Origin: UMGS1783 sp900555065
Lineage (GTDB): Bacteria; Bacillota; Clostridia; Oscillospirales; UMGS1783
NCBI GenBank assembly: GCA_937991645.1
Contig: CALKPL010000004.1
Coordinates: forward strand, 1-64,000
Length of the DNA stretch: 64,000 nucleotides
Direction: 5' to 3'
The position numbers were made by a program, and so were the translations under genes. The notes under the pieces were generated by a model, which had not been told where the DNA came from, did no database searches, and worked only from the letters and a program-made list of their open reading frames with translations. Positions 1 to 7,245 of this stretch are shown one piece after another; position 1 is the stretch's first letter, and each line of letters begins with the position of its first letter.

Positions 1-335
<335 letters not shown>

Positions 336-409
336 CAAAATGGTTCTTGAAGTTTAAAGATGATACGTGTCGTTTGGTTTTGAGGGTGCGAAAGCGCCAG
401 GAGAGACGA

Positions 410-485
410 GCACCTTTAGCTCAGTTGGTAGAGCAACTGACTCTTAATCAGTGGGTCCCGGGTTCGAGTCCCTGAAGGTGCACCA
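410..485 (+). tRNA. tRNA-Lys (CTT)
   Basis: A full cloverleaf can be drawn. The acceptor stem GCACCTT pairs with AAGGTGC, the D-arm is AGCTCAGTTGGTAGAGC, the anticodon loop CTCTTAA gives anticodon CTT, and the T-loop is GGTTCGAGTCC. CCA is encoded. It lies between the 23S and 5S genes, so it is probably cut from the rRNA precursor. Confidence 0.96.
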
Positions 486-529
486 GCCATGGAAGAGATG
501 GCGGCTTGTGGAAGGCAGAAGAGAGTCGA

Positions 530-604
530 GGCCCGTTGGTCAAGAGGTTAAGACACCGGCCTCTCACGCCGGTAACATGGGTTCGATTCCCATACGGGTC
601 ACCA
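530..604 (+). tRNA. tRNA-Glu (CTC)
   Basis: The acceptor stem GGCCCGT pairs with ACGGGTC with one G-U pair. The anticodon loop CTCTCAC gives CTC, which reads GAG. The T-arm is GGGTTCGATTCCC and CCA is encoded. It is the second tRNA gene between the 23S and 5S genes of this operon. Confidence 0.95.
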
Positions 605-683
605 CAAGCAAAAGGAAAAAGAAAACCTGGGTAGGAAAAAAGATAACCAAGGTAGTAAAGCCCAAAAGGCGTACTATACAAGT

Positions 684-803
<120 letters not shown>

Positions 804-838
804 ACATTTTATTTGATGCACCAAACAAACCAAAATGA

Positions 839-873
839 TCCTCAATAGCTCAGTTGGTAGAGCATGCGGCTGT
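839..873 (+). pseudogene. Truncated 5' half of tRNA-Asn
   Basis: These 35 bases are identical to the first 35 bases of the intact tRNA-Asn at 1013. The identity starts 4 bases upstream of the tRNA and stops inside the anticodon, where GTT is cut after GT and unrelated sequence follows. No anticodon 3' stem, T-arm or acceptor 3' strand follows, so it cannot make a tRNA. With the intact copy it forms a 39-bp direct repeat (835-873 and 1009-1047). Confidence 0.9.
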
Positions 874-944
874 GCGTCGGGATAAAGTCCGCGGCCTCCA
901 TTTTCGCCTGCCGGCGAAAGAATACGGCCGCTTCCTGATCCCTC

Positions 945-983
945 CGCTGTCGTGCAAAAGCCACGGTTTTGCACGAGTTAGGA
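945..983. repeat. Hairpin element, related copy at 10843
   Basis: A 10-bp perfect hairpin, TCGTGCAAAA paired with TTTTGCACGA around a 7-base loop, lies between the two tRNA-Asn copies. A diverged version with the same central CACGGTTTT is seen at 10843-10879 in another gene-free stretch. No T-run follows, so it is not an ordinary terminator. The relation of the two copies is judged by eye. Confidence 0.45.
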
Positions 984-1012
984 ACAGAGAGCATACAACT
1001 AAATATACATGA

Positions 1013-1088
1013 TCCTCAATAGCTCAGTTGGTAGAGCATGCGGCTGTTAACCGCAGGGTCGTTGGTTCGAGTCCAACTTGGGGAGCCA
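1013..1088 (+). tRNA. tRNA-Asn (GTT)
   Basis: Complete cloverleaf. The acceptor TCCTCAA pairs with TTGGGGA with one wobble, the anticodon loop CTGTTAA gives GTT, the T-arm is TTGGTTCGAGTCCAA, and CCA is encoded. It is the last gene of the rRNA operon and is followed within two bases by a strong terminator. Confidence 0.96.
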
Positions 1089-1089
1089 C

Positions 1090-1127
1090 GTCGGAGCAAG
1101 CTTTGTATCGCTTGCTCCGACTTTTTT
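1090..1127 (+). terminator. Terminator of the rRNA/tRNA operon
   Basis: A perfect 12-bp stem, GTCGGAGCAAGC with GCTTGCTCCGAC around an 8-base loop, is followed by six Ts. It starts right after the tRNA-Asn CCA. Confidence 0.93.
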
Positions 1128-1165
1128 CAAAAGTCAGAGCGCGCTCACGCCGCTGCTCCTCCTTT

Positions 1166-1206
1166 CCAAACCGGACCCGCTGCCGCTGGGCTCCGGTTTG
1201 GTTTTT
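1166..1206 (+). terminator. Second terminator hairpin
   Basis: The stem CCAAACCGGA with TCCGGTTTGG closes a 16-base loop and is followed by five Ts. It probably backs up the terminator at 1090. The sequence just before it (CACGCCGCTGCTCCTCCTTT, reverse strand) resembles part of the 332-bp repeat unit at 36619. Confidence 0.75.
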
Positions 1207-1216
1207 CTGTTGTATT

Positions 1217-1248
1217 GCAAAGTCCGCTTTGCTCCGGCTTATTTTTAT
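1217..1248. repeat. 32-bp sequence shared with the tRNA-Gln terminator
   Basis: These 32 bases match the reverse complement of 37358-37389 exactly. There the sequence forms the terminator downstream of tRNA-Gln. Here it also follows a tRNA gene. The core is GCAAAG-TCCG-CTTTGC followed by TCCGGCTTATTTTTAT. Confidence 0.8.
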
Positions 1249-1348
1249 CTTCGGAAAATGCATATTTTCCGCCCGCGCCTCTGCTCCGCTCCCCTAATAT
1301 TAAAGTTTTTCTTTAACCACATTAGGTCTACTAATACAGTGGCAATTC

Positions 1349-1378
1349 TTGACAACATGGACTATTTTGTGTTATTAT
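1349..1378 (+). promoter_or_regulatory. Sigma-A promoter of the tetR-family gene
   Basis: A consensus -35 TTGACA at 1349-1354 and -10 TATTAT at 1373-1378 are separated by 18 bases, about 30 bases before the start codon at 1410. The short leader would place any autoregulatory site over the promoter. Confidence 0.7.
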
Positions 1379-1409
1379 TTTATTCCAAAGATGTGTGGTG
1401 GTGTGCATT

Positions 1410-1970
1410 ATGCCAATAGATATGAAAAATATTATTTCTGAAACGTTTATGACAATGGTTCAGAAAAAAGGGATCGATAAAATAACGGTTAAAGCATTGA
1501 TTGATGCCTGCAATATTTCCCGACAGACCTTTTATTATCATTTCCAGGATATAATGGAGGTAATTGAATGGTCAATGGAGAGAGCCACTCAAAAAATGCT
1601 TGCGCGCAGCCTGGAAACGGAATCGCCAGAATATGCGATAGGCGTTCTTATTTCTGCTGCAATGGAAAACCGTACGCTGATCCGCAGACTACTTGCTTCT
1701 CAAAAGCGTGAGCAAATAGAAAAAGTGTTTGTACAGGCAGTAAGGACGTATCTTCAGAATCTGATCCGTAATAAAGCCAATGGGCTTGCCCTGTACTATT
1801 CTGATATGGAACTAGCTTTGGATTTTTGGGCTTTTGGAATATCCGGACTGCTCTTTAAATACTGTGAGCAGGAGCAGGTCGACGTGAAAAGTATGGCGCA
1901 ACAAATATGTCGGCTTCTACCTGAGAAGATTGACAGTAAAGAAGACGTGTCATATAGCAACGCGAATTGA
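1410..1970 (+). CDS. TetR/AcrR-family transcriptional regulator
   Basis: A 186-residue protein with an N-terminal TetR helix-turn-helix at about residues 25-46 (ITVKALIDACNISRQTFYYHF), including the FYYHF signature of the recognition helix. The rest is helical with no sequence that names a ligand. The in-frame GTG at 1395 would add five residues. I prefer the ATG at 1410 because the domain begins right after it, though neither start has a strong ribosome site. The gene stands alone with its own promoter and is closed by the terminator at 2103. It is AT-rich compared with the dcw region. The obvious target is itself or the neighbouring hdeD-like gene, but this is inference. Confidence 0.85.
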   Translation: MPIDMKNIISETFMTMVQKKGIDKITVKALIDACNISRQTFYYHFQDIMEVIEWSMERATQKMLARSLETESPEYAIGVLISAAMENRTLIRRLLASQKREQIEKVFVQAVRTYLQNLIRNKANGLALYYSDMELALDFWAFGISGLLFKYCEQEQVDVKSMAQQICRLLPEKIDSKEDVSYSNAN

Positions 1971-2102
1971 AAATTATATCCGTCGTCACACGTACTAATG
2001 AAAACAAGAAGACTCTATGAATGGAACATCCTGATGCATAGAGATCATTTTCTTATAAATAATTCATTACATGTTGATATCATTCGCAAGAATTGTAATG
2101 TG

Positions 2103-2146
2103 AAAAGCATAACCGGCGCGAAGAACCGCGCCGGTTATGCTTTTTT
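2103..2146. terminator. Bidirectional terminator
   Basis: An 18-bp perfect stem (2103-2120 with 2127-2144) around AAGAAC has an A-run on the left and a T-run on the right. It can end both the regulator gene on the + strand and the glycosyltransferase gene on the - strand. Confidence 0.9.
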
Positions 2147-2230
2147 ATTGCTGATTTTATAGACATATTCATCTTATTTACCAGTACCACTACCGGCCCT
2201 TTACGCTCTTGATGCCAGAACAAAAAGGCA

Positions 2231-3058
2231 TCATTCCATATACTGAGAGAACCATTTCTGCGTGAGCTGGAAATAGTGTTTATACAGAATGCCGAAGCGG
2301 TAAGGATATCTTGGTGCCCAAGGTTTTGTCCGTCCGCAGAAATGAAGAACCGACGTATTCGCGATCACCCAGTCCATATCTGTTTTCCCGGAACTGCGCA
2401 GAAGATAACTGTTATAGTTGCGGGCGGAATAGTTCCAGACAGCATCATCCAACGGTAAAATCCGCTTCCAATACATGGCATTGAGAATATCCTGATCGGG
2501 TAAGAACAAATCTGCCTTATGTTTCTCAGCATAAGCGAAAATATCTTTCGGAACAATTTCTTTTCTGCATCTGCTTAAATCCATCAACAGAACACCGGAA
2601 TTATAATAATTACTGTTGGTACGCAGCCTTAGACGGTTAACACTGTTCGCAAATTCTGTAATACCGGTATGCGACGCCGCGGCAAAAAGATGCCCTTTTA
2701 AATCCAAGTCCCACAGAGGCCGCAAAGAATTTATTACCAGGATATCGGGATCCAGGTATAAAATCCTGTTCAAATTCTCCGGCAGCAGATGGGGCGCCAG
2801 CAATCTATAATACATTTCCCGGGGATATCGCTTTGTGACAGGAGCGTCTTTAAAAAACACGGGATCTACCCGCACAGGAAACAACGTATATCCAATCGTG
2901 CGGCACTGTCTTTCCACAATCGCTAGCTTTTCTGCAGGTATACCGCTGTGCATCAGATACAGGTGCACCGTTTCCCTCGAATTGTTAACCTTAACCGAAG
3001 TCAGCAGTACCTGCAGCTGGGTCAGATAATTTTGGTCCAAAGTAACCAGCAGCCGCAT
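2231..3058 (-). CDS. Glycosyltransferase family 8 protein
   Basis: A 275-residue GT-A fold glycosyltransferase of the GT8 family, which transfers galactose or glucose from a UDP-sugar with retention. The N-terminal MRLLVTLDQNY strand binds the nucleotide. The metal-binding DPD lies at residues 103-105 in ILYLDPDILV. YYNSGVLLMDL is the family's conserved middle segment, and HFCGRTKPW near the C-terminus is the second metal/phosphate motif. It has no membrane segment or signal peptide. An upstream TTG at 3094 would overlap the preceding hdeD-like gene. The ATG at 3058 gives the normal family start, with only a weak GGAAA ribosome site. It is translated downstream of the membrane-protein gene, probably as one transcript. 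The acceptor is unknown; cell-surface glycan is the usual one for this family. Confidence 0.85.
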   Translation of the reverse strand: MRLLVTLDQNYLTQLQVLLTSVKVNNSRETVHLYLMHSGIPAEKLAIVERQCRTIGYTLFPVRVDPVFFKDAPVTKRYPREMYYRLLAPHLLPENLNRILYLDPDILVINSLRPLWDLDLKGHLFAAASHTGITEFANSVNRLRLRTNSNYYNSGVLLMDLSRCRKEIVPKDIFAYAEKHKADLFLPDQDILNAMYWKRILPLDDAVWNYSARNYNSYLLRSSGKTDMDWVIANTSVLHFCGRTKPWAPRYPYRFGILYKHYFQLTQKWFSQYME

Positions 3059-3077
3059 GGCGCCTGTCTTCGTTTCC

Positions 3078-3620
3078 TTATCTTCGCATCCCAAGATTGC
3101 TCACCGCCAACACCAGATAATCGACGCCCATCAAAATCAAATAACAGCCGATGATATAGCTGACCGTGAAAAAGGACAGCATTGGATGAAAGATCATGAC
3201 AAAACCCAACAGCAACCCGAGAATATTTGCAATCAGGGTAAAGCAATAGTATCCGGTACCCGCTGCTATACGAATCATGGAAAGATGCGTCAGGCGGGAA
3301 ATACAGTGCGCTATAAACCAAATCGGGAACAGGATTACCATCGCCCATTTGCCTGCGCCCGGATTAAATAGCAACAGGACGCCGGCAAGGATGCTTATAA
3401 TGCCTGACACAAGGGAAACTGCCGGGCCAAAGCCAGTATGCCGTTCCATTTTTGCATAGAATACGATATCTGCAATTCCGGTGACTACCGCCAGGATTCC
3501 ATAAACAAAAACAATTCCTGTCAATGCGCTGGATGGTTGTATAAAAGTTAAAACCCCAAGTACTATCAGAATTATTCCTATAATGAGTTCTATCCACCCG
3601 GATGCCGATCTTCTTTTCAT
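3078..3620 (-). CDS. HdeD-family (DUF308) membrane protein
   Basis: A 180-residue protein with six predicted hydrophobic segments arranged as three pairs, ending NLGMRR. The motif WIELIIGIILIVLGVLTF at the start, and the repeated G-I-L-G-L pattern in later segments, are typical of the HdeD/DUF308 family (acid-resistance membrane protein in E. coli, function elsewhere unclear). The start at 3620 is fixed by a GGAGG eight bases upstream. It is followed by the GT8 gene after about 20 bases. An envelope-stress or envelope-modification role is inferred from the family and partner only. Confidence 0.8.
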   Translation of the reverse strand: MKRRSASGWIELIIGIILIVLGVLTFIQPSSALTGIVFVYGILAVVTGIADIVFYAKMERHTGFGPAVSLVSGIISILAGVLLLFNPGAGKWAMVILFPIWFIAHCISRLTHLSMIRIAAGTGYYCFTLIANILGLLLGFVMIFHPMLSFFTVSYIIGCYLILMGVDYLVLAVSNLGMRR

Positions 3621-3849
3621 ATGTAAAACCTCCAAGAATTTATCTGTTCTGTAAATAGGATAACAGATATATTGAAAAAACAAAACTTGCACTTTTTCAG
3701 TTTTGTATTTACACAAACGCCAAAGTGTCAGTCTTTTTTACACATTATTATTTTTGTCTATACAGATATTGAAAACTGCAAGTGGCAGATTCCAGCGCAG
3801 TCTGATATAACTAAAAAGGATAATCGAAACTGGGGAAGGAGTCTTGGTT

Positions 3850-4308
3850 ATGAAACTGAATGAAGGGATGTTTGCGATTAAGCTGTATGAACTGGAGCAG
3901 CAATACGGACGAATGCAAAGCCGTCTGCGGCTCTGTCAGCAGGAGAAACATTCCAAAATTCAGAAGGAATTGCAAAAGGCGATTGACGAGTACAGAGAAA
4001 ATGAGATACTACTGCAGAAAAGCGTGGAGGGCAGCCGGTCGCAGGCAGTCGCGGCGCTGGCAAGCGCCCAACTGGATTATTACCGAACAGTGAGAAAAAT
4101 ACTGGAGCAGTCGCTTCCGGTATATCTGCGAAGTGAAGCCGGTACGTGTTTGGAGGATAAAACCGAAGCAGTCGCGCTTTATGCAGAATACGCCATCGAC
4201 TTTGCAGTACAATCAATGCGTTATGCGTTGATTGCGGCATTCAATGCCATTGATCTGCAAATGACTGCAGAAGAACGAAAGGAGTATAAACAGGATGAAA
4301 CAAAATAG
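3850..4308 (+). CDS. Helical protein of unknown function, first gene of the ftsH unit
   Basis: A 152-residue, strongly charged, almost entirely helical protein. Residues 10-62 are rich in E, K and Q with heptad-like spacing (ELEQQYGRMQSRL) and should form a coiled coil. Residues 104-137 form a more hydrophobic helix (ALYAEYAIDFAVQSM). It has no signal peptide and no family I recognise. The ATG at 3850 has AAGGAG eight bases upstream. Its 3' end overlaps the next gene by 14 bases, and that gene in turn overlaps ftsH, so the three are probably translated together. A role as adaptor, substrate or regulator of the downstream FtsH protease is inference from this arrangement. Confidence 0.75.
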   Translation: MKLNEGMFAIKLYELEQQYGRMQSRLRLCQQEKHSKIQKELQKAIDEYRENEILLQKSVEGSRSQAVAALASAQLDYYRTVRKILEQSLPVYLRSEAGTCLEDKTEAVALYAEYAIDFAVQSMRYALIAAFNAIDLQMTAEERKEYKQDETK

Positions 4309-4474
4309 ATGGATCCTGCCCGCAGTCCTTGCCGGCGCCGCAGTCCTCGCCGGATTTATAACGTGGCAGTCTGTTGAGCGCCGGAGAGTCCTGCAAAAGA
4401 AGCAGTCGGTACAAGTGTTGGATGACGTATACAGGAAACATTCCGATGTTGAGGAGGAATGCCGCGATGAATGA
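4295..4474 (+). CDS. 59-residue single-pass membrane microprotein
   Basis: This small gene begins inside the end of the helical-protein gene and ends eight bases inside ftsH. The product is 59 residues: a short basic N-terminus (MKQNR), one membrane helix at about residues 6-25 (WILPAVLAGAAVLAGFITW), then a charged tail with QKKQSVQVLDDVYRKHSDVEEE. No ribosome site is stronger than a partial GGAGT about 20 bases upstream, so coupling to the upstream gene is likely. I know no family for it. Small membrane proteins are known to control FtsH elsewhere (for example CIII and Spo0M-like cases are not homologous), so regulation of FtsH is a reasonable guess only. Confidence 0.6.
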   Translation: MKQNRWILPAVLAGAAVLAGFITWQSVERRRVLQKKQSVQVLDDVYRKHSDVEEECRDE

Positions 4475-6284
4475 AGTGAAAAAGCCGAAAAAACCATTGA
4501 TTTATTATTACGCCATCGTGCTTCTGGTACTGCTTCTTTTTAATTTTTTGGCCATGCCCTGGCTGATGCAGCGGCAAATCCAGCAGGTGGATTACGGCAC
4601 TTTTATATCCATGACGGAAAACGGAGAAATTGGCCAGGTGGAAATCCAGGCCCAGGAGAATCAGATCATTTTTACCGATAAGGACGACACGGCCGTCTAT
4701 AAAACCGGCATGGTGGACGATCCTGATCTGACGCAGCGGCTTTATGATTCCGGAGCGAAGTTTTCTGGCGAAATTATCGAACAGATGTCTCCTCTGCTGA
4801 ATTTTCTGCTGACCTGGGTGCTGCCGATTGTCATTTTCGTCGGTATTGGACAGTATATGTCTAAAAAGCTGATGGAGCGGGCCGGAGGCTCCAATTCCAT
4901 GACTTTTGGCATGGGGAAAAGCAATGCCAAGGTGTATGTGAAATCCTCTGAAGGCATTCGGTTCTCTGATGTGGCGGGTGAAGACGAAGCCAAGGAAAAC
5001 TTGGCCGAAATTGTGGACTACCTGCACAATCCGAATAAATATAAGGAAGTGGGCGCATCCATGCCGAAAGGTATTCTGCTGGTGGGCCCGCCCGGAACCG
5101 GTAAGACAATGCTGGCCAAGGCGGTGGCCGGCGAAGCCAACGTACCGTTTTTCTCCATGTCCGGCTCGGAATTTGTGGAGATGTTCGTGGGCATGGGCGC
5201 GGCAAAGGTACGTGACCTGTTCAAACAGGCCAAGGAAAAAGCGCCTTGTATCGTCTTTATTGATGAGATCGACGCGATCGGTAAAAAAAGGGACGGTCAG
5301 CTCGGCGGCAACGACGAGCGGGAACAGACCCTCAACCAGCTACTGACTGAAATGGACGGCTTTGAGGACAACAGCGGCGTTATCCTTTTGGCCGCCACAA
5401 ACCGTCCCGAATCTCTGGATCCGGCACTGACGCGGCCCGGCCGGTTTGACCGTCGAGTCCCCGTAGAACTGCCCGACCTGAAGGGTCGTGAGGAAATCCT
5501 GAAGGTTCACGCCAAGAAGATCAGGCTTGCGCCGAACGTGGATTTCAGTAAAATTGCCCGTATGGCGTCCGGTGCTTCGGGTGCAGAACTGGCCAATATC
5601 ATTAACGAGGCGGCGCTGCGCGCCGTGCGGGATGGACGGAAAGCCGTTGAGCAGGCGGATCTGGAGGAGAGCATTGAGGTAGTCATCGCCGGTTACCAGA
5701 AAAAGAACGCTATTCTGACGGATACGGAGAAAAAGATTGTGGCCTATCATGAAATTGGGCATGCACTGGTGGCCGCTTTGCAGAATCATTCCGCTCCTGT
5801 CCAGAAAATCACGATTGTTCCCCGCACATCCGGTGCTTTGGGGTATACCATGCAAGTGGACGAAGGCGAGCATTACCTGATGAGCAAGGAGGAAATTGAG
5901 AATAAGATTGCCACTCTGACAGGCGGGAGAGCGGCTGAGGAAATCGTGTTCGGTTCTGTCACCACCGGCGCCTCTAACGATATTGAACAGGCTACCAGAC
6001 TATCCCGGGCCATGATCACCCGCTACGGGATGAGCGAACAATTCGATATGGTTGCCATGGAGACCGTCACCAACCAGTACCTGGGCGCAGACACCTCGTT
6101 GAGCTGTTCTGCTGAGACGCAGACGCAGATCGATAAACAGGTAGTGGCGCTGGTAAAGAAGCAGCATGAAAAGGCACGGCAAATTTTGACGGATAACCGG
6201 CGAAAGCTGGATGAATTAGCGGCGTACTTGTATGAAAAGGAAACCATTACCGGAGAAGAATTCATGTCCATATTAAATTCGTAA
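4467..6284 (+). CDS. ftsH: ATP-dependent zinc metalloprotease FtsH
   Basis: A 605-residue membrane AAA+ protease that degrades misfolded and regulatory membrane proteins as a hexamer. Two membrane segments flank an extracytoplasmic loop (about 11-34 and 108-130). Walker A GPPGTGKT is at 207-214, Walker B IVFIDEID at 262-269, the second region of homology with RPGRFDRR at 323-330, and the zinc motif HEIGH at 428-432. The last is a variant of the usual HEAGH but keeps both histidines and the glutamate. The start at 4467 follows GAGGAGG and lies inside the microprotein gene; a longer upstream reading has no ribosome site. It is not next to tilS-hpt, the usual site of housekeeping ftsH in Firmicutes, so it may be a second paralogue. 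Confidence 0.96.
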   Translation: MNEVKKPKKPLIYYYAIVLLVLLLFNFLAMPWLMQRQIQQVDYGTFISMTENGEIGQVEIQAQENQIIFTDKDDTAVYKTGMVDDPDLTQRLYDSGAKFSGEIIEQMSPLLNFLLTWVLPIVIFVGIGQYMSKKLMERAGGSNSMTFGMGKSNAKVYVKSSEGIRFSDVAGEDEAKENLAEIVDYLHNPNKYKEVGASMPKGILLVGPPGTGKTMLAKAVAGEANVPFFSMSGSEFVEMFVGMGAAKVRDLFKQAKEKAPCIVFIDEIDAIGKKRDGQLGGNDEREQTLNQLLTEMDGFEDNSGVILLAATNRPESLDPALTRPGRFDRRVPVELPDLKGREEILKVHAKKIRLAPNVDFSKIARMASGASGAELANIINEAALRAVRDGRKAVEQADLEESIEVVIAGYQKKNAILTDTEKKIVAYHEIGHALVAALQNHSAPVQKITIVPRTSGALGYTMQVDEGEHYLMSKEEIENKIATLTGGRAAEEIVFGSVTTGASNDIEQATRLSRAMITRYGMSEQFDMVAMETVTNQYLGADTSLSCSAETQTQIDKQVVALVKKQHEKARQILTDNRRKLDELAAYLYEKETITGEEFMSILNS

Positions 6285-6297
6285 AGGAGCAAGCGCC

Positions 6298-7137
6298 ATG
6301 AAAACCGCTGTTGTGGACGTAGGGGGAGGACTCCGGGGCGTTTACGCCGCCGGCGTTTTGGATCGCTGTCTGGAGGATGGAATATATTTTGACGCAGGCA
6401 TTGGCGTGTCCGCCGGCAGCGCCAATATCGCCTCCTATATAGCCGGACAGAAGGGCCGGAATTATCAGTTTTACACCGAATATTCCGTACGCAGGGAATA
6501 TATGAGTTTACGCAATTTTTTGTTTCGGAAAAGCTATATTGATCTGGATTATATATATGGTGTCCTCAGCAATGAAGATGGGGAAAATCCCCTCGATTAC
6601 ACTGCGCTGTCGGCAAGCCCTGCGCAGTTCATAGCGGTGTCCACAAACGCTGAAACAGGAAAAGCAACCTATTTCGATAAAAGCGATATGGCGTTAAACG
6701 ACTATAGTATTCTGAAAGCTTCCTGCGCCATTCCCTTTGTATGCCATCCATATTCCGTCCGTGGCGTCCCGTATTACGACGGAGCGCTGGGCGATCCGAT
6801 CCCCATTGAAAAAGCCTTTTCTCTGGGCTGTGATAAGGTCGTTTTAATCCTGACAAGGCCCCGGAGCTTTCGGCGCACGCCGCAAAAAGACAGGAAGCTG
6901 GCGGCAAGGATTCGCCGTAAATACCCCTTTGCCGCCGCGCAATTGGAGCGGCGCGCGTCAAAGTACAACGACGGGCTTGCATTGGCGGAACGCTGTGCGG
7001 AGCAGGGAAGGCTTCTGATCGTCGCGCCGGACGATACCTGCGGTATGGATACCCTTACCCGCAGCCCGGAAGCAATGAAGCGCTTTTACAAAAAGGGTTT
7101 TCAGGACGGTGAAAAAATCGCGGCCTTTTTGGGCTGA
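6298..7137 (+). CDS. Patatin-like phospholipase family protein
   Basis: A 279-residue serine hydrolase of the patatin family, closest in layout to the bacterial YjjU type. The oxyanion-hole motif GGGLRG is at residues 9-14, the nucleophile elbow GVSAGS at 36-41 (Ser38), and the catalytic Asp in YYDGALGDPIP at about residue 160. So the Ser-Asp dyad is complete. It lacks a signal peptide and should act in the cytoplasm or at the inner face of the membrane on lipid acyl esters. It starts 13 bases after ftsH with AAAGGAGC upstream, so it is in the same operon. A link between lipid turnover and FtsH control is possible but not shown. Confidence 0.88.
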   Translation: MKTAVVDVGGGLRGVYAAGVLDRCLEDGIYFDAGIGVSAGSANIASYIAGQKGRNYQFYTEYSVRREYMSLRNFLFRKSYIDLDYIYGVLSNEDGENPLDYTALSASPAQFIAVSTNAETGKATYFDKSDMALNDYSILKASCAIPFVCHPYSVRGVPYYDGALGDPIPIEKAFSLGCDKVVLILTRPRSFRRTPQKDRKLAARIRRKYPFAAAQLERRASKYNDGLALAERCAEQGRLLIVAPDDTCGMDTLTRSPEAMKRFYKKGFQDGEKIAAFLG

Positions 7138-7245
7138 GATTTTGGCCGATACATTATATAGGTTCATTTTCCCGTTTCCCGCAGGCCCCTGTGCGGGAGG
7201 CCTGCGAATGATATATCTGCAAAGTCAAGAAAGGATTACACTGCA

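Noticed and set aside
1998..2160. Short open frame of 54 codons after the TetR gene
   Set aside because: It runs through the 18-bp terminator stem, has no ribosome site and its sequence resembles no protein.
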